A DNA stretch of 64,000 bases. It comes from Buttiauxella brennerae ATCC 51605 (GTDB taxonomy: Bacteria; Pseudomonadota; Gammaproteobacteria; Enterobacterales; Enterobacteriaceae). Shown here one piece after another: positions 10,234 through 20,702 of this stretch. The DNA is taken from the NCBI RefSeq assembly GCF_001654925.1, contig NZ_LXER01000019.1:62001-126000 (forward strand), in the 5' to 3' direction. The position numbers and the translations under genes were made by a program. Numbering within the stretch: position 1 is the stretch's first letter; each line of letters begins with the position of its first letter. Below the pieces are notes generated by a model that saw only the letters and a program-made list of their open reading frames with translations, was not told where the DNA came from and searched no databases.

Positions 10234-11679
10234 AATTCTTATAAACTGGCGCTTCATCTCAACCACCAGCGCATTGCGGGAAAGCACCAGCATGACGATA
10301 AAGGCCAATGCGCCTGCTGCGATTTGTATACCCACCAGCAAACCGAGCGCCAGATGGCCTTTCAGGGCAATTCCCAGCGCACTACTCACCACAATGGTTG
10401 GAATCGAAAGGTAAAACGGTAGCCAGATGCTCTGAATGTACTGGCGATAACTTGACCCCAGCACCGGTTTAATCATGATGAAATAACTCAGAACGGTGTT
10501 CACCACCTGCACGAACAGGAAGCCGAGCGTCACGCCCAGTGCGCCAGCAAGATGGCCGCCGACAATAATCGCTGGGATAAACAGGCAGGTTTTGAAGACG
10601 TTGAACTTAAAGCTGATATCCACTCGCGCTTTTGCCATCAGTAATGACCCAATCGGGTTACCGATAGAACGCAGCAGCCCCACCACGCACAGCAATTGCA
10701 GAATTGGGGTAATAAACTGCCACTTCTCACCAAACACCAGCGGCACAAAGTTGTTCGATACCACCAGCAGACCCAGCAGCGCCGGGAAGTTGATAATTCC
10801 GACAATCGACAGCAACTTGTAGAAATTGAGGCGTAACTTGTCGGTGTCGTCCTGAATCTTGGCAAATGCCGGGAATAATACGCGAGTGATGATCGGGTTG
10901 AGCTTCATCGGTGGCACCACCGCCACGTTATAAGCAAGGTTGTAGCCACCGGCGATACTCGCGCCAAGGATACGCGCCAGCACCAGCGTAGAAAGGTTGG
11001 TATTCACATAATTGATGATGCTGTCAGCAGTCAGCCACGCGCCAAACTTCAGGTTAGAGCCGACGGACTTGAGTGAAAAATGCAGGCCCGGGCGATAAAT
11101 TTTGCGGCCAAAGAAGCCAAACAGAGAGGTGCGCACCACGGTGTTCACCAGGTAGCCGACGATGGCGGTCATGGCGAACGGGTAATACATCGCCGCACCC
11201 ACGGTCACGGTAAAACCCGCCATCACCGACACCGTTTCAATCGAGCCGATTTTTGAGAACTCGAGCTCCTTTTGCATCAACGCGCGGAACTGCTGGCCGT
11301 GCGGGATGACAATAAAAGCAAACGACAGGGTTTTGATAAGCGGTGCAAGCTTGGGTGCGTGCAGTACCGAGGCGATAAAATCACTCAGCAAAAACACCAG
11401 CGCAAACACCACCAGACCCAGGCCAACATTCAGCCAGTAGAGCGTGGTTAACTCCAGATGGCTGATTTCTTTGCGCTGGATAATCGAGTTGGCGATACCA
11501 AAATCCGACAGCGTATCGGCCAGGGCGATAATCACCAGTGAAATGGTCAGCAGGCCAAACTCGTGGTTATCGACAATGCGTGCCAGCACCGTCATCTGCA
11601 CCAGACCCAGGCTAATAATAATCACCGTGGCGATAGCAGACCATTTGGCACCGCTGATGGTTTTTTCTCTCAGGCTCAT
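10189..11679 (-). CDS. wzxC: colanic acid flippase WzxC
   Basis: A polysaccharide transporter (MOP) family flippase of 496 residues that moves the undecaprenyl-linked colanic acid unit to the periplasmic face. The start MSLREKTISGAKWSAIATV matches WzxC, and the sequence shows about 12-14 hydrophobic segments. The gene follows wcaJ by 11 bases, so the two are likely co-translated. The last 15 or so codons, after EMKRQFIR, read IPPLPVGEGRGEGHG and are encoded entirely by the palindromic repeat that follows. The native stop has therefore been lost or displaced. The tail is hydrophilic and lies after the last membrane segment, so function may be kept. Confidence 0.94.
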   Translation of the reverse strand: MSLREKTISGAKWSAIATVIIISLGLVQMTVLARIVDNHEFGLLTISLVIIALADTLSDFGIANSIIQRKEISHLELTTLYWLNVGLGLVVFALVFLLSDFIASVLHAPKLAPLIKTLSFAFIVIPHGQQFRALMQKELEFSKIGSIETVSVMAGFTVTVGAAMYYPFAMTAIVGYLVNTVVRTSLFGFFGRKIYRPGLHFSLKSVGSNLKFGAWLTADSIINYVNTNLSTLVLARILGASIAGGYNLAYNVAVVPPMKLNPIITRVLFPAFAKIQDDTDKLRLNFYKLLSIVGIINFPALLGLLVVSNNFVPLVFGEKWQFITPILQLLCVVGLLRSIGNPIGSLLMAKARVDISFKFNVFKTCLFIPAIIVGGHLAGALGVTLGFLFVQVVNTVLSYFIMIKPVLGSSYRQYIQSIWLPFYLSIPTIVVSSALGIALKGHLALGLLVGIQIAAGALAFIVMLVLSRNALVVEMKRQFIRIPPLPVGEGRGEGHG

Positions 11680-11690
11680 TGAAGACTCAC

Positions 11691-13085
11691 TTAATACGCA
11701 GCTTTATTAACAAAGCCTTTGAAAATAGTCAGGAAAACGATTTTTATGTCAAACCACAGGCTCCATTCACGGATGTATTCCAGGTCGAACTCAACGCGTT
11801 TTTCCATTTTTTCCAGCGTGTCAGTTTCGCCGCGCCAGCCATTGATTTGCGCCCAGCCGGTAATGCCCGGTTTCACTTTATGGCGCAGCATGTAGCCTTC
11901 AATCAGCAAGCGATATTGCTCGTTGTGCGCAACCGCATGGGGGCGAGGACCGACAATCGACATCTCTCCCATCAGCACATTAATAAACTGCGGCAGTTCG
12001 TCGAGTGATGTGCGACGCAGGAAATTCCCCACCGGCGTAATACGCTTATCGCCTTTAGTGGCCTGCGTGACCACGGCGTCATTTTCCATCACCTTCATAG
12101 AGCGGAATTTCCACACTTTGATTGGCTTACCGTCCATGCCGTAGCGCGTCTGGCGGAAGATAACCGGCCCTGGCGAGGTCAGTTTCACCGCAGCACTAAT
12201 GCACAGCAATACCGGGGAAATAAACAGCAAGATCATCGCCGCCAACACGATATCTTCGAGGCGTTTGAGCACACGGTTAATACCGTTCAGCGGGGTAGCA
12301 AACAGCGGTACGACTGGCACACCGTTAACTTCTTCGGTGCGTGAGTTAAGAATATTAAAAGTGAAAACATCGGGGATCAGCATCACTGAACAAGTGGTAT
12401 CCGTCAGTTCCCGTACCAACGATTTAATCCGCGCTTCTTCACTCATCGCCATGGCGATGTAGATGTTGTCGATTTGCCCGGCACGCGCTTGCTCAACCAA
12501 ATCTGCGAAGCAGCCCGCATAATCACCATGTGGGGATTCAGGCTGCTGGTCGTCATAAACGCCCGTGACATCAAAGCCCAGCCAGGGTTCATTACGGAAA
12601 CTTTCTGCCAGTGTGTAACCTACCGGCAGCGAACCCGCGATCGCGATACGGCGGGTGTTGTAGCCCATATTGCGCAGCCAACCGGCACCGAAGCGAATAA
12701 ACGAGCGACACATCACCATGCCGAAACTGGTCAACACATACCAGGCCAGATACACCCAGAATGAACCATCAAAGTCAGGGTTAAACGCCAGCAGGCCAGC
12801 GCTGAAAATCAGGCTCAGCGTCCAGTTTTGCAGCAGCAACATCAGTTCGCTGGAAATTCTCACTCCACGCCAGGAGCGATAAAAATCGGTCATTCCGCCA
12901 ATCATCTGGAAGACCACGAGGGCAAGCAACGCCATCAGTAAATGCATATACAAAAACGGTAACGCGTTGACCTTACACACCACCCACAACCCAACAAACA
13001 TGATGGTTATGTCGGAAAAACGTTGCACCATAGAAATTAACGATGCGTTCGTTTTTGGTAGCTCGCGCTTTTTTAGGTTTGTCAT
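11691..13085 (-). CDS. wcaJ: undecaprenyl-phosphate glucose phosphotransferase WcaJ
   Basis: WcaJ is the initiating enzyme of colanic acid synthesis and transfers glucose-1-phosphate from UDP-glucose to undecaprenyl phosphate. The 464 residues comprise hydrophobic N-terminal segments, a CoA-binding-like middle domain, and the C-terminal bacterial sugar transferase domain with RQTRYGMDGKPIKVWKFRSM, LRRTSLDELPQ and GPRPHAVAHN. The start is set at ATG 13085 (MTNLKKRELPK), preceded by AAAGG and matching family starts. A longer in-frame extension of 39 codons runs through repeat DNA (RSPSPEPSPPGEG and so on) and is rejected as coding. Confidence 0.95.
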   Translation of the reverse strand: MTNLKKRELPKTNASLISMVQRFSDITIMFVGLWVVCKVNALPFLYMHLLMALLALVVFQMIGGMTDFYRSWRGVRISSELMLLLQNWTLSLIFSAGLLAFNPDFDGSFWVYLAWYVLTSFGMVMCRSFIRFGAGWLRNMGYNTRRIAIAGSLPVGYTLAESFRNEPWLGFDVTGVYDDQQPESPHGDYAGCFADLVEQARAGQIDNIYIAMAMSEEARIKSLVRELTDTTCSVMLIPDVFTFNILNSRTEEVNGVPVVPLFATPLNGINRVLKRLEDIVLAAMILLFISPVLLCISAAVKLTSPGPVIFRQTRYGMDGKPIKVWKFRSMKVMENDAVVTQATKGDKRITPVGNFLRRTSLDELPQFINVLMGEMSIVGPRPHAVAHNEQYRLLIEGYMLRHKVKPGITGWAQINGWRGETDTLEKMEKRVEFDLEYIREWSLWFDIKIVFLTIFKGFVNKAAY

Positions 13086-13106
13086 CGTTTTACCTTTATT
13101 AAAATC

Positions 13107-13186
13107 ACCCTCACCCCGACCCTCTCCCTCAGGAGAGGGAGCAAAGAATATCCCCTCTCCTGGGGGAGAGGGCTCGGGTGAGGGCG
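13107..13186. repeat. GC-rich palindromic intergenic repeat, copy 2 (cpsG-wcaJ)
   Basis: Arms CCCTCACCCCGACCCTCTCCC and GGGAGAGGGCTCGGGTGAGGG are near-perfect inverse complements. An internal CTCAGGAGAGGG/CCCCTCTCCTG pairing allows two smaller hairpins. It fills most of the 118-base gap between cpsG and wcaJ. Confidence 0.9.
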
Positions 13187-13203
13187 ACCTATGCCTGGTC
13201 AAA

Positions 13204-14574
13204 TCACTGATTCAACAGTTCCATAATTTCCTGCGTTCGCGCCTGCATCAGCTGCTCGTTGCTACGCGACTCCACATTCAGACGCACCACCGGCTCGGTA
13301 TTTGAGCTGCGCAGGTTAAAGCGCCAGTCCGCAAACGCCATGCTCACGCCGTCGGTGTGGTCCACTTCCTGCGCGTGCGGTGCAAAGTGCTGCTGCACAC
13401 GCGCAATCGCCACTTGCGGGTCTGCCAGTTTGCTGTTGATTTCGCCGCTCGCCGGCCACGCCGCCATACGGTCACGCACCAGCTCGCCGAGGGTTTTCCC
13501 TTTCAGACACAGCAACTCAGTCACCAGCAGCCACGGGATCATCCCGCTGTCGCAGTAAGCAAAATCACGGAAATAGTGGTGGGCGCTCATTTCGCCGCCA
13601 TAGATGGCGTCTTCCTGGCGCATACGCTCTTTGATAAACGCATGACCGGTTTTCGACATCACCGGCGTACCGCCTGCGCGCTCAACGATATCCACCGTGT
13701 TCCACGACAGGCGCGGGTCATGAATAATCTTCGCCCCCGGCTGTTTTTCGAGGAATGCCGCTGCCAGCAGGCCAACGATGTAATAGCCCTCGATAAACTG
13801 CCCTTTCTCGTCGAACAGGAAGCAGCGGTCGAAATCACCGTCAAAGGCGATACCCATATCCGCGCCGTGTTCAATCACCGCGTTGCGGGTGTCGTCGCGG
13901 CACTCCGGTAGCAGCGGGTTCGGGATACCGTTCGGGAAGTTGCCATCAGGTTGGTTGTGTACTTTGATGAACGTCAGCGGTACGTTGAATGCCTTAAAGC
14001 GTGCTTCGATGGCATCGACAATCGGGCCCGCCGCACCGTTACCGGAGTTAATCACCAGTTTCAGCGGCTTGATGTTTTCCACATTGATGTAGGAGACCAG
14101 ATGGTCGATGTACGCCTCAACCACCGAAACTTTCTGGTAGCTGCCGCGTTTTACCGCATCCACCGGCGGGAAGTCTTTGGCTTCCGCCAGGCGCTGCACG
14201 TCGCGCAGGCCCGTGTCGCCGCTAATCGGGCGAGCCCCTTCGCGCACCAGTTTCATGCCGTTGTAGTCCATCGGGTTATGGCTGGCGGTGACTTCAATGC
14301 CACCGTCCACATCCAGATGCCAGGTGGCAAAATAGATTTCTTCGGTGCCGGACAGGCCGATATCCAGCACATCCACGCCCGCATCCTGCAACCCTTTTGC
14401 CAGCGCCAGCTTGAGCGCTTCGCTGGTCAGTCGCACGTCGCCGCCCAGTACGATAGTTTTCGGTTTCAGGTATTCGCCATACGCACGGCCAATACGTTCA
14501 GCAATATCTTCATTCAGCTCTTCGCCCAGCTTGCCGCGAATGTCGTAAGCTTTAAAACAGGTCAATTCAGTCAT
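13204..14574 (-). CDS. cpsG: phosphomannomutase
   Basis: CpsG/ManB interconverts mannose-6-phosphate and mannose-1-phosphate on the way to GDP-mannose and GDP-fucose. The 456-residue alpha-D-phosphohexomutase has the phosphoserine loop TASHNP at 96-101 with Ser98, the metal-binding DGDFDR loop near residue 245, and the C-terminal phosphate-binding RSSNTEP motif. It pairs functionally with cpsB upstream. The two are separated by 185 bases that are largely an ERIC-like element, wider than the usual operon spacing. Downstream, a palindromic repeat separates it from wcaJ. Confidence 0.96.
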   Translation of the reverse strand: MTELTCFKAYDIRGKLGEELNEDIAERIGRAYGEYLKPKTIVLGGDVRLTSEALKLALAKGLQDAGVDVLDIGLSGTEEIYFATWHLDVDGGIEVTASHNPMDYNGMKLVREGARPISGDTGLRDVQRLAEAKDFPPVDAVKRGSYQKVSVVEAYIDHLVSYINVENIKPLKLVINSGNGAAGPIVDAIEARFKAFNVPLTFIKVHNQPDGNFPNGIPNPLLPECRDDTRNAVIEHGADMGIAFDGDFDRCFLFDEKGQFIEGYYIVGLLAAAFLEKQPGAKIIHDPRLSWNTVDIVERAGGTPVMSKTGHAFIKERMRQEDAIYGGEMSAHHYFRDFAYCDSGMIPWLLVTELLCLKGKTLGELVRDRMAAWPASGEINSKLADPQVAIARVQQHFAPHAQEVDHTDGVSMAFADWRFNLRSSNTEPVVRLNVESRSNEQLMQARTQEIMELLNQ

Positions 14575-14640
14575 GTTTTACCTCTTTTCAGGCAACAGTC
14601 AGCCCTCTCCAGTACGGAGATAACTTTTTCTAAAATGTAT

Positions 14641-14761
14641 AACCATTAGATTTCGCGTTGCAGGAAGGCGGCAACAGCGTGCATCGCCGGGAGCTTAGTT
14701 AACTAAGTGACCGGTGTGCGCAAAGGAAGCCAACGCATCTGCAGCGTGAAATATGATGGTT
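14641..14761. repeat. ERIC-like element between cpsB and cpsG
   Basis: Terminal inverted repeats AACCAT and ATGGTT bound a 121-base unit. The interior GTTGCAGGAAGGCGGCAA, the central GGGAGCTTAGTTAACTAAGTGACC palindrome and GCCAACGC-x-TCTGCAGC follow the ERIC layout, though the ends diverge from the TATA-type ERIC termini seen at 49191 and 52862. The right end overlaps the cpsB stop codon (14760-14762). Confidence 0.8.
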
Positions 14762-16205
14762 AGATGCGTCCGTAGCGATCCTCGAAACGCACAATGTCGT
14801 CTTCTTCGAGGTAGGTGCCGGAACGCACTTCAATCAGGTCGAGCGGGATTTTCCCCGGGTTTTCCAGGCAGTGCGTCACGCCCAGCGGAATGTAGATGGA
14901 CTCGTTTTCGCCCAGCAGTTTCACTTCCTCACCCAGCGTCACTTTCGCGGTGCCCGCCACCACAATCCAGTGCTCGGCGCGGTGGTGGTGCATCTGCAAA
15001 GACAGACCTTCGCCTGGTTTCACGGTGATGCGTTTCACCTGGTAGCGTTCGCCTTCGTCGATAGAGTCGTACTTGCCCCACGGGCGGTACACTTCGCGGT
15101 GGTTGTGGTGTTCGTGGCGGCCATCGAATTTGATTTGCTCAACCACTTTCTTCACGCTCTGGACGTGGTCGCGGTCGGCAATCAGCACGGCATCTTTGGT
15201 CTGCACAACAATCAGGTCTTTCACGCCCACTGTCGTGACCAGGCCGGATTCGGCATAGATGTAACTGTTCTCGGTAGAGTGGCTGATCACATCGCCGTGA
15301 TGCACATTACCATGCTGGTTTTTGGTGCTGATTTCCCACAACGAAGACCATGACCCGACATCGCTCCAGCCCGCATCCATCGGCACAACAACCGCATCAG
15401 CAGTTTTTTCCATCACGGCGTAGTCGATAGATTCATCCGGGCAGGCCAGAAATGCAGCTTCATCAACACGCACAAAATCGAGATCCGGGTCGATGTTCGC
15501 CATGGCTTTTTCGCAGGCGCTGAGAATATCCGGGCGGAATTTTTTCAGCTCTTCCAGGTAGCGCCCGGCGCGGAACAGGAACATGCCGCTGTTCCAGTAA
15601 TATTCGCCGCTGGCAACGTACGCCTGAGCCGTAGCGATATCCGGTTTTTCCACAAACTGCGCCACACCAAATGCAACGGCATCGACGTCTGGCGTATTGA
15701 GGTTTGAAACTTCGCCACGGCGAATGTAGCCGTAGCCCGTTTCTGGCAAGTCGGGCACGATGCCGAAAGTCACCAGTTTGCCCGCTTCGGCATACGGCAG
15801 CGCATTACGCACCGCGCTTCGGAATGCTTCTTCGTCCTGGATAACATGGTCAGCGGCCAGAATTAGCATCAGCGGGTCGTTTTCTGGCTGGTTGCGGATT
15901 GCCGCCAGCGCTGCCAGCGCAATAGCCGGAGCGGTGTTGCGACCAGCAGGCTCCAGCACAATATTTTCCGTCAGCTTGTTCAGCTCACGTAACTGTTCAG
16001 CGACGATAAAACGGTGTTCTTCATTGCAAATCACCACCGGGCTTTCGCACTCGACGCCGTTTAAACGGCTGACGGTAGTCTGCAACATCGTCAGTTCCCC
16101 TTTCAGGCACAGGAACTGTTTCGGGTAAAGCACGCGGGACAACGGCCACAAGCGGCTACCGTTTCCTCCAGCCATGATGACCGGATAGAGTCTGGAATTA
16201 GTCAT
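14760..16205 (-). CDS. cpsB: mannose-1-phosphate guanylyltransferase
   Basis: CpsB/ManC makes GDP-mannose from mannose-1-phosphate and GTP, feeding gmd. The 481-residue protein has an N-terminal nucleotidyltransferase domain, with [14 protein letters not shown] at 11-24 and the mannose-binding FVEKP in the middle. A C-terminal cupin (type II phosphomannose isomerase-like) carries [10 protein letters not shown] and [12 protein letters not shown]. It follows wcaI by two bases. Its stop codon lies at the very edge of the downstream ERIC-like element. Confidence 0.96.
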   Translation of the reverse strand: MTNSRLYPVIMAGGNGSRLWPLSRVLYPKQFLCLKGELTMLQTTVSRLNGVECESPVVICNEEHRFIVAEQLRELNKLTENIVLEPAGRNTAPAIALAALAAIRNQPENDPLMLILAADHVIQDEEAFRSAVRNALPYAEAGKLVTFGIVPDLPETGYGYIRRGEVSNLNTPDVDAVAFGVAQFVEKPDIATAQAYVASGEYYWNSGMFLFRAGRYLEELKKFRPDILSACEKAMANIDPDLDFVRVDEAAFLACPDESIDYAVMEKTADAVVVPMDAGWSDVGSWSSLWEISTKNQHGNVHHGDVISHSTENSYIYAESGLVTTVGVKDLIVVQTKDAVLIADRDHVQSVKKVVEQIKFDGRHEHHNHREVYRPWGKYDSIDEGERYQVKRITVKPGEGLSLQMHHHRAEHWIVVAGTAKVTLGEEVKLLGENESIYIPLGVTHCLENPGKIPLDLIEVRSGTYLEEDDIVRFEDRYGRI

Positions 16206-16207
16206 AA

Positions 16208-17428
16208 TTAACCCTGAATGTCCGCAATAAATTGATTCAACACGCTGTTTTTCTCGAGCGTGCGCTCGGCATATTCACATGCCACGATGTTATGTTCCGG
16301 CAGTTGCAGGCAGCGCTGAATGGCATCGGCCAGCGCATCAACCGATTCCGGCTCAACACACACCGCGATACCGGAAAACGCATCGCAAAGTTGGCCGAGT
16401 TCGGTGTCTGCTTCTGCGGTAATCACCGCATTACCGCCCACCGCAAGAATGTTGGTCAGTTTTGATGGCAGAACCGCGTCTGCAGCACCTCTGCGCTGAA
16501 TGACCAAATGGCAATCGGCAAGCTTAAGTAACGCTGGCAGCGCGTCGTAAGGCTGCAACGGATGGAACACCACGTTGTGCAGCCCTTTGTCCTGCGCCAG
16601 TTTTTGCAGCCGTGCCTTGCCACCACCCTGGCCGACAATCACGAATACATACGGCTGGAGGGCAAAACGCTCCGCCACTTCAATGACCGTTTCCAGCCCC
16701 TGTTTTTCACCGATATTGCCGGAATAGAGGATGATTTTTTTATCGTCTGGCAATTGCAGGCTGTCACGAACCGCCAGAATTTCTTCACGGGAAATACCGC
16801 GAAAACGCTCTACTTCCGACCAGTTTGGGAAGAAGATCACTTTCTTCGGATCCACACCCTTTTCGGCCGCTTTGTTCATCATCGAACGGGAAATGGTCGA
16901 AACATTGTCAACGTTGTGCAGGCCGCTTTGCTCAAAACGGCTGGCCAGACGGGCTACTTTGCCCTGCTTCTTACCTGCCATTCCGAGGCCAAGCATGGCG
17001 TCGACTTCGTAATCTTGAATGTGAAGCAACGTGCGCGCGCCGCTCAATTTTGCGAGCAGGCGCATGCCCGGTACACAAAATAGCGTCGGCACCACACCGA
17101 TAATGCGGTCCGGCTTCCAGCGGCGTTGCGCCAGCAGCGGGAATAAAGAACTCAGTGCAAAGCTGCCCAAATGAATCAGACGCTTTATCGTTGAAGGCTG
17201 CTTTGGTACATACAGCGGGCAACGCCAGACAGTGGCGGCCCCCACTTCCTTCTTGTACTTCCAGGCGGAATAATCGGGATGCACTTCCCAAACCGGATAG
17301 TAAGGTGGTGCGGTGATAACACGCACCTCATGGCCCTGACGCGTCATCCATTCAACCATCTCGCCGGTATATTTGCCGATGCCAGTTAATTCCGGGGAGT
17401 AATTAATGCCGTAGACCAGGATTTTCAT
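16208..17428 (-). CDS. wcaI: colanic acid glycosyltransferase WcaI
   Basis: A GT4-family, GT-B fold glycosyltransferase of 406 residues, considered to add a fucose to the colanic acid repeat unit. The N-terminus [22 protein letters not shown] is the WcaI-type start, and [16 protein letters not shown] is the C-terminal donor-site motif. Its start overlaps the wcaH stop by four bases. The acceptor and linkage cannot be read from sequence; the assignment rests on family likeness and invariant operon position between wcaH and cpsB. Confidence 0.93.
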   Translation of the reverse strand: MKILVYGINYSPELTGIGKYTGEMVEWMTRQGHEVRVITAPPYYPVWEVHPDYSAWKYKKEVGAATVWRCPLYVPKQPSTIKRLIHLGSFALSSLFPLLAQRRWKPDRIIGVVPTLFCVPGMRLLAKLSGARTLLHIQDYEVDAMLGLGMAGKKQGKVARLASRFEQSGLHNVDNVSTISRSMMNKAAEKGVDPKKVIFFPNWSEVERFRGISREEILAVRDSLQLPDDKKIILYSGNIGEKQGLETVIEVAERFALQPYVFVIVGQGGGKARLQKLAQDKGLHNVVFHPLQPYDALPALLKLADCHLVIQRRGAADAVLPSKLTNILAVGGNAVITAEADTELGQLCDAFSGIAVCVEPESVDALADAIQRCLQLPEHNIVACEYAERTLEKNSVLNQFIADIQG

Positions 17429-17904
17429 AATCCGATGACCTTATCTGCCTTGTCGGTCAGAAAATAAGCGCGACTGTTGTCGTGCACATCGTCACGAGCC
17501 AGCAATTCTTCAGGCGTTAACCAGCGATAAGCACTGTGTTGCGCATCCGGCAGTTGCAGCGCACTGGCATCAACACGCAGGCGGAAACCCAGCACGACAT
17601 AGTGCGTGGAGAAATCCGTGCCGGAGAAGTTGTCGTCATAGAAGTGCTGCCACACGCCGTAAAACTCGCCATCCTGCAAGGTGAACGCCGTACCTAATTC
17701 AGCCTCGGTTAAGCGCGCAAAAGCACGCTCCAGCGTTTCGTCTTTCTGTACCCGGCCTCCCGGCACGAACCAAAAGTTCTGCGCCGGGCGCTGAGTGCGT
17801 TGCCCCAGCAGGAACTCTCCTGCCTGATTTTCAACGATCAGATCGATTGAGATCAGCGGTGTGGAGCGGACAACGGTTGAGAAGTCTTCAGCACTCAGAA
17901 ACAT
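17425..17904 (-). CDS. wcaH: GDP-mannose mannosyl hydrolase WcaH
   Basis: A Nudix hydrolase (Gmm) that cleaves GDP-mannose or GDP-glucose to GDP plus sugar. It may tune GDP-sugar pools for colanic acid. The start is taken at ATG 17904 ([17 protein letters not shown]), directly after a GGGGGT ribosome binding site. That gives 159 residues, the family length. An upstream in-frame start inside fcl would add 13 residues with no support. The Nudix region [17 protein letters not shown] lacks the canonical REUXEE ending, a known feature of the Gmm subfamily. Only two bases separate it from the fcl stop, and it overlaps wcaI by four bases. Confidence 0.94.
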   Translation of the reverse strand: MFLSAEDFSTVVRSTPLISIDLIVENQAGEFLLGQRTQRPAQNFWFVPGGRVQKDETLERAFARLTEAELGTAFTLQDGEFYGVWQHFYDDNFSGTDFSTHYVVLGFRLRVDASALQLPDAQHSAYRWLTPEELLARDDVHDNSRAYFLTDKADKVIGL

Positions 17905-17906
17905 AT

Positions 17907-18872
17907 TTACCCCCGGAACCGTTGCTGGTTTTCGAGGAACCACTGGTAGGTGCTGGCAAGGCCAGGCTCCAGGGTGATTTCCGGATACCAGCCCAGACGG
18001 CGCAGGCGTGTCACGTCGAGCAATTTACGTGGCGTGCCATCAGGCTTAGAGGCATCAAACACTACGCGCCCACGGTAACCCGTGACTTTGGCGATGGTTT
18101 GCGCCAGTTCGCGAATGGTGCAATCCACACCCGTGCCGACGTTAATGTGCGACAGCATCGGCTGGGTGTTTTCCTGCCACACTTCGCTGGCCATTTCCAT
18201 AATGTGAATGCTGGCTGCCGCCATATCATCAACATGCAGGAATTCACGCATTGGCGTACCGCTGCCCCACACCACCACATCCGGTGAGTTTTGCTGTGTC
18301 GCTTCGTGGAAACGGCGCAGCAACGCAGGGATTACGTGCGAATTGCTTGGGTGGAAGTTATCGTTCGGGCCATACAAATTGGTCGGCATTACCGAACGAT
18401 AATCACGACCGTACTGGCGGTTATACGACTCGCACAGTTTAATACCGGCGATTTTGGCAATCGCATACGGCTCGTTAGTCGCTTCAAGCGTGCCTTGCAG
18501 CAGCTCGCTTTCCGCCATTGGCTGGTGAGCCATTTTCGGGTAAATGCACGATGAGCCGAGGAACAACAGCTTATTCACATTGTGCGTATGCGCGCTGTGA
18601 ATAATGTTGCTCTCGATAATCAGATTTTCGTAGATGAAGTCTGCCGGATAAGTGTTGTTAGCAACAATTCCGCCCACTTTTGCCGCGGCCAGGTAAACCT
18701 GGTCAATGCGCTCCTCGGCAAAGAAGGCATTCACCGCTGCACCATCTAACAGGTTCAGTTCATCGCGATTACGCAGCACCAGTTCGACATCAGCGCGTTG
18801 TTCAAGCTGACGGACAATGGCTGAACCGACCATCCCCCGATGGCCGGCAACAAAGATACGATGTTTATTCAT
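17907..18872 (-). CDS. fcl: GDP-L-fucose synthase
   Basis: Fcl (WcaG) epimerises and reduces GDP-4-keto-6-deoxymannose to GDP-L-fucose with NADPH. The 321-residue SDR protein has the nucleotide loop AGHRGMVG at 9-16, Ser107 in GSSCIYP, and Tyr136/Lys140 in YAIAK, matching the catalytic residues of the E. coli enzyme. It follows gmd by two bases and precedes wcaH, as in other colanic acid operons. Confidence 0.97.
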   Translation of the reverse strand: MNKHRIFVAGHRGMVGSAIVRQLEQRADVELVLRNRDELNLLDGAAVNAFFAEERIDQVYLAAAKVGGIVANNTYPADFIYENLIIESNIIHSAHTHNVNKLLFLGSSCIYPKMAHQPMAESELLQGTLEATNEPYAIAKIAGIKLCESYNRQYGRDYRSVMPTNLYGPNDNFHPSNSHVIPALLRRFHEATQQNSPDVVVWGSGTPMREFLHVDDMAAASIHIMEMASEVWQENTQPMLSHINVGTGVDCTIRELAQTIAKVTGYRGRVVFDASKPDGTPRKLLDVTRLRRLGWYPEITLEPGLASTYQWFLENQQRFRG

Positions 18873-18874
18873 GC

Positions 18875-19996
18875 TCAGGACTCCAGCGCGATGGCAACCT
18901 CGTAACCGTGGGACTTAAGCAACGAGTGTTTTTTCGCCGCTTCCAGATCTTTAGCGACCATTTCGCCAACCATCTCTTTAAGCGTGATTTCTGGTTTCCA
19001 GCCCAGTTTTTCGTGTGCTTTAGTTGGGTCACCCAGCAGGGTTTCCACTTCAGCAGGACGGAAGTAACGTGGGTCAACAGAGACAATCACATCACCTGGT
19101 TTCACACCCGGCGCATCGTGGCCCGTAACAGAAACAACAATGCCCTTCTCTTCCACACCCGTGCCTTCAAAGCGCAGTTTGATACCCAGCTGTGCCGCTG
19201 ACATTTCCACGAACTGACGCACGGAATACTGCACACCGGTCGCAATCACGAAATCTTCTGGAGTCTCTTGTTGCAGCATCATCCACTGCATTTTCACGTA
19301 GTCTTTCGCATGGCCCCAGTCACGCAGGGAGTCCATGTTGCCCAGATACAGGCATTTTTCCAGGCCCTGAGAAATGTTGGCGATGGCGCGGGTAATTTTG
19401 CGGGTCACGAAGGTTTCGCCACGGCGTGGGGATTCGTGGTTAAACAAAATCCCGTTACAGGCGTACATGCCGTAGGATTCGCGGTAGTTGACGGTGATCC
19501 AGTAGGCGTAAAGTTTGGCAACGGCATAAGGAGAGCGCGGATAGAAAGGTGTGGTTTCTTTCTGCGGGGTTTCTTGTACCAGGCCATAGAGCTCGGAAGT
19601 GGATGCCTGGTAGAAACGGGTTTTCTTCTCTAATCCTAAGAAACGAATTGCTTCGAGCAGGCGCAGCGTGCCCATGGCATCAACGTCTGCAGTGTATTCC
19701 GGGGATTCGAAAGAAACCGCTACGTGGCTCATTGCGCCCAGGTTATACACTTCATCCGGCTGCACTTCGGAAAGAATACGGGTCAGGTTTGAGCTGTCCG
19801 TCAGATCACCGTAGTGCAGATGGAATTTTGGGTTGCTGGTATGCGGATCCTGGTAAATATGATCAACACGTTCGGTGTTGAAAGAAGAAGCACGGCGCTT
19901 AATACCATGAACTTCATAACCTTTTTCCAGCAGCAGTTCCGCCAGATAGGAGCCGTCTTGCCCGGTTACACCCGTGATGAGAGCTACTTTAGTCAT
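18875..19996 (-). CDS. gmd: GDP-mannose 4,6-dehydratase
   Basis: Gmd converts GDP-mannose to GDP-4-keto-6-deoxymannose, the first step of GDP-L-fucose synthesis. The 373-residue extended SDR enzyme has [10 protein letters not shown] at 9-18, Thr133 and Glu135 in STSELYG, and Tyr157/Lys161 in YAVAK. It lies immediately before fcl. Upstream, an 82-base palindromic repeat fills nearly all of the gap to wcaF. Confidence 0.97.
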   Translation of the reverse strand: MTKVALITGVTGQDGSYLAELLLEKGYEVHGIKRRASSFNTERVDHIYQDPHTSNPKFHLHYGDLTDSSNLTRILSEVQPDEVYNLGAMSHVAVSFESPEYTADVDAMGTLRLLEAIRFLGLEKKTRFYQASTSELYGLVQETPQKETTPFYPRSPYAVAKLYAYWITVNYRESYGMYACNGILFNHESPRRGETFVTRKITRAIANISQGLEKCLYLGNMDSLRDWGHAKDYVKMQWMMLQQETPEDFVIATGVQYSVRQFVEMSAAQLGIKLRFEGTGVEEKGIVVSVTGHDAPGVKPGDVIVSVDPRYFRPAEVETLLGDPTKAHEKLGWKPEITLKEMVGEMVAKDLEAAKKHSLLKSHGYEVAIALES

Positions 19997-20027
19997 AATG
20001 GATTTTCCTCTGTTAAAATTTTGTATC

Positions 20028-20108
20028 CCCTCACCCCAACCCTCTCCCTTAGGGAGAGGGAGAAAACCGAGCGGTCCCCTCTCCTGGGGGAGAGGGCTAG
20101 GGTGAGGG
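20028..20108. repeat. GC-rich palindromic intergenic repeat, copy 3 (wcaF-gmd)
   Basis: The outer arms CCCTCACCCCAACCCTCTCCC and GGGAGAGGGCTAGGGTGAGGG pair almost perfectly. Internal TTAGGGAGAGGG and CCCCTCTCCTGG form further hairpins around an ACCGAGCGGT core. It ends one base before the wcaF stop codon. Confidence 0.9.
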
Positions 20109-20109
20109 C

Positions 20110-20649
20110 TTAAATACGATCGCGTATTTTTACTGCTGGGTTACCCCGGCAAACGGCATTCGCCGGTAATGATTTATAAATACTGCTGCGCGCACCCACG
20201 ACGGTACCATTGCCAATATTCACGCCAGGTGAAACAAAAACATCTGTTGCCAGCCAGCATTTCTCACCGATGACAATTGGCGTGGCGGTAATATCGAAAT
20301 GCTTGCTCATATAATCGTGGCTACCAGTACACAAATAACACTTTTGTGACACCACAGAATTTGCGCCTATCGTGATATCGCCCAGCGTATATAACACGGC
20401 GTCATCACCTACCCAGGCATAATCACCCAGCGTTAATTTCCACGGATAAGTAATTTTTACTGACGGACGAATCACAACACCTTTACCAATTCGTGCACCA
20501 AACAGGCGTAATAAAAAGGCACGCCAGCGATAAAATATTTGTGGCGACCAGGCAAATAATGTTGCCTGTACCCCCCACCACAGTTGAACCTTAATAGGGT
20601 GCCCGCCACGAAAACCTTTCGGTACCGTGAAGCCATTTAATTCCTGCAT
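20110..20649 (-). CDS. wcaF: colanic acid acetyltransferase WcaF
   Basis: A left-handed beta-helix (hexapeptide repeat) acyltransferase of 179 residues, thought to O-acetylate a sugar of the colanic acid unit from acetyl-CoA. Hexapeptide repeats such as [16 protein letters not shown] and [15 protein letters not shown] fill the second half. The N-terminus [21 protein letters not shown] matches WcaF. Upstream, a REP sequence lies in the gap from wcaE; downstream it abuts a palindromic repeat. Which hydroxyl is acetylated is not shown by sequence. Confidence 0.92.
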   Translation of the reverse strand: MQELNGFTVPKGFRGGHPIKVQLWWGVQATLFAWSPQIFYRWRAFLLRLFGARIGKGVVIRPSVKITYPWKLTLGDYAWVGDDAVLYTLGDITIGANSVVSQKCYLCTGSHDYMSKHFDITATPIVIGEKCWLATDVFVSPGVNIGNGTVVGARSSIYKSLPANAVCRGNPAVKIRDRI

Positions 20650-20667
20650 AATATTTCCTACATTTTT

Positions 20668-20699
20668 GTCGGATGTCGCTGACGCTAATCCGACCTACA
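20668..20699. repeat. REP (repetitive extragenic palindrome)
   Basis: GTCGGATG facing AATCCGACCTAC around a central GCTGACGC is the layout of an enterobacterial REP unit. It sits between wcaE and wcaF, where the hairpin could protect or process the mRNA. Confidence 0.7.
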
Positions 20700-20702
20700 G
20701 AA

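Noticed and set aside
13086-13202. In-frame N-terminal extension of WcaJ by 39 residues
   Set aside because: It reads entirely through palindromic repeat DNA and linker (Pro/Gly/Glu-rich). The family start with its own AAAGG lies at 13085.
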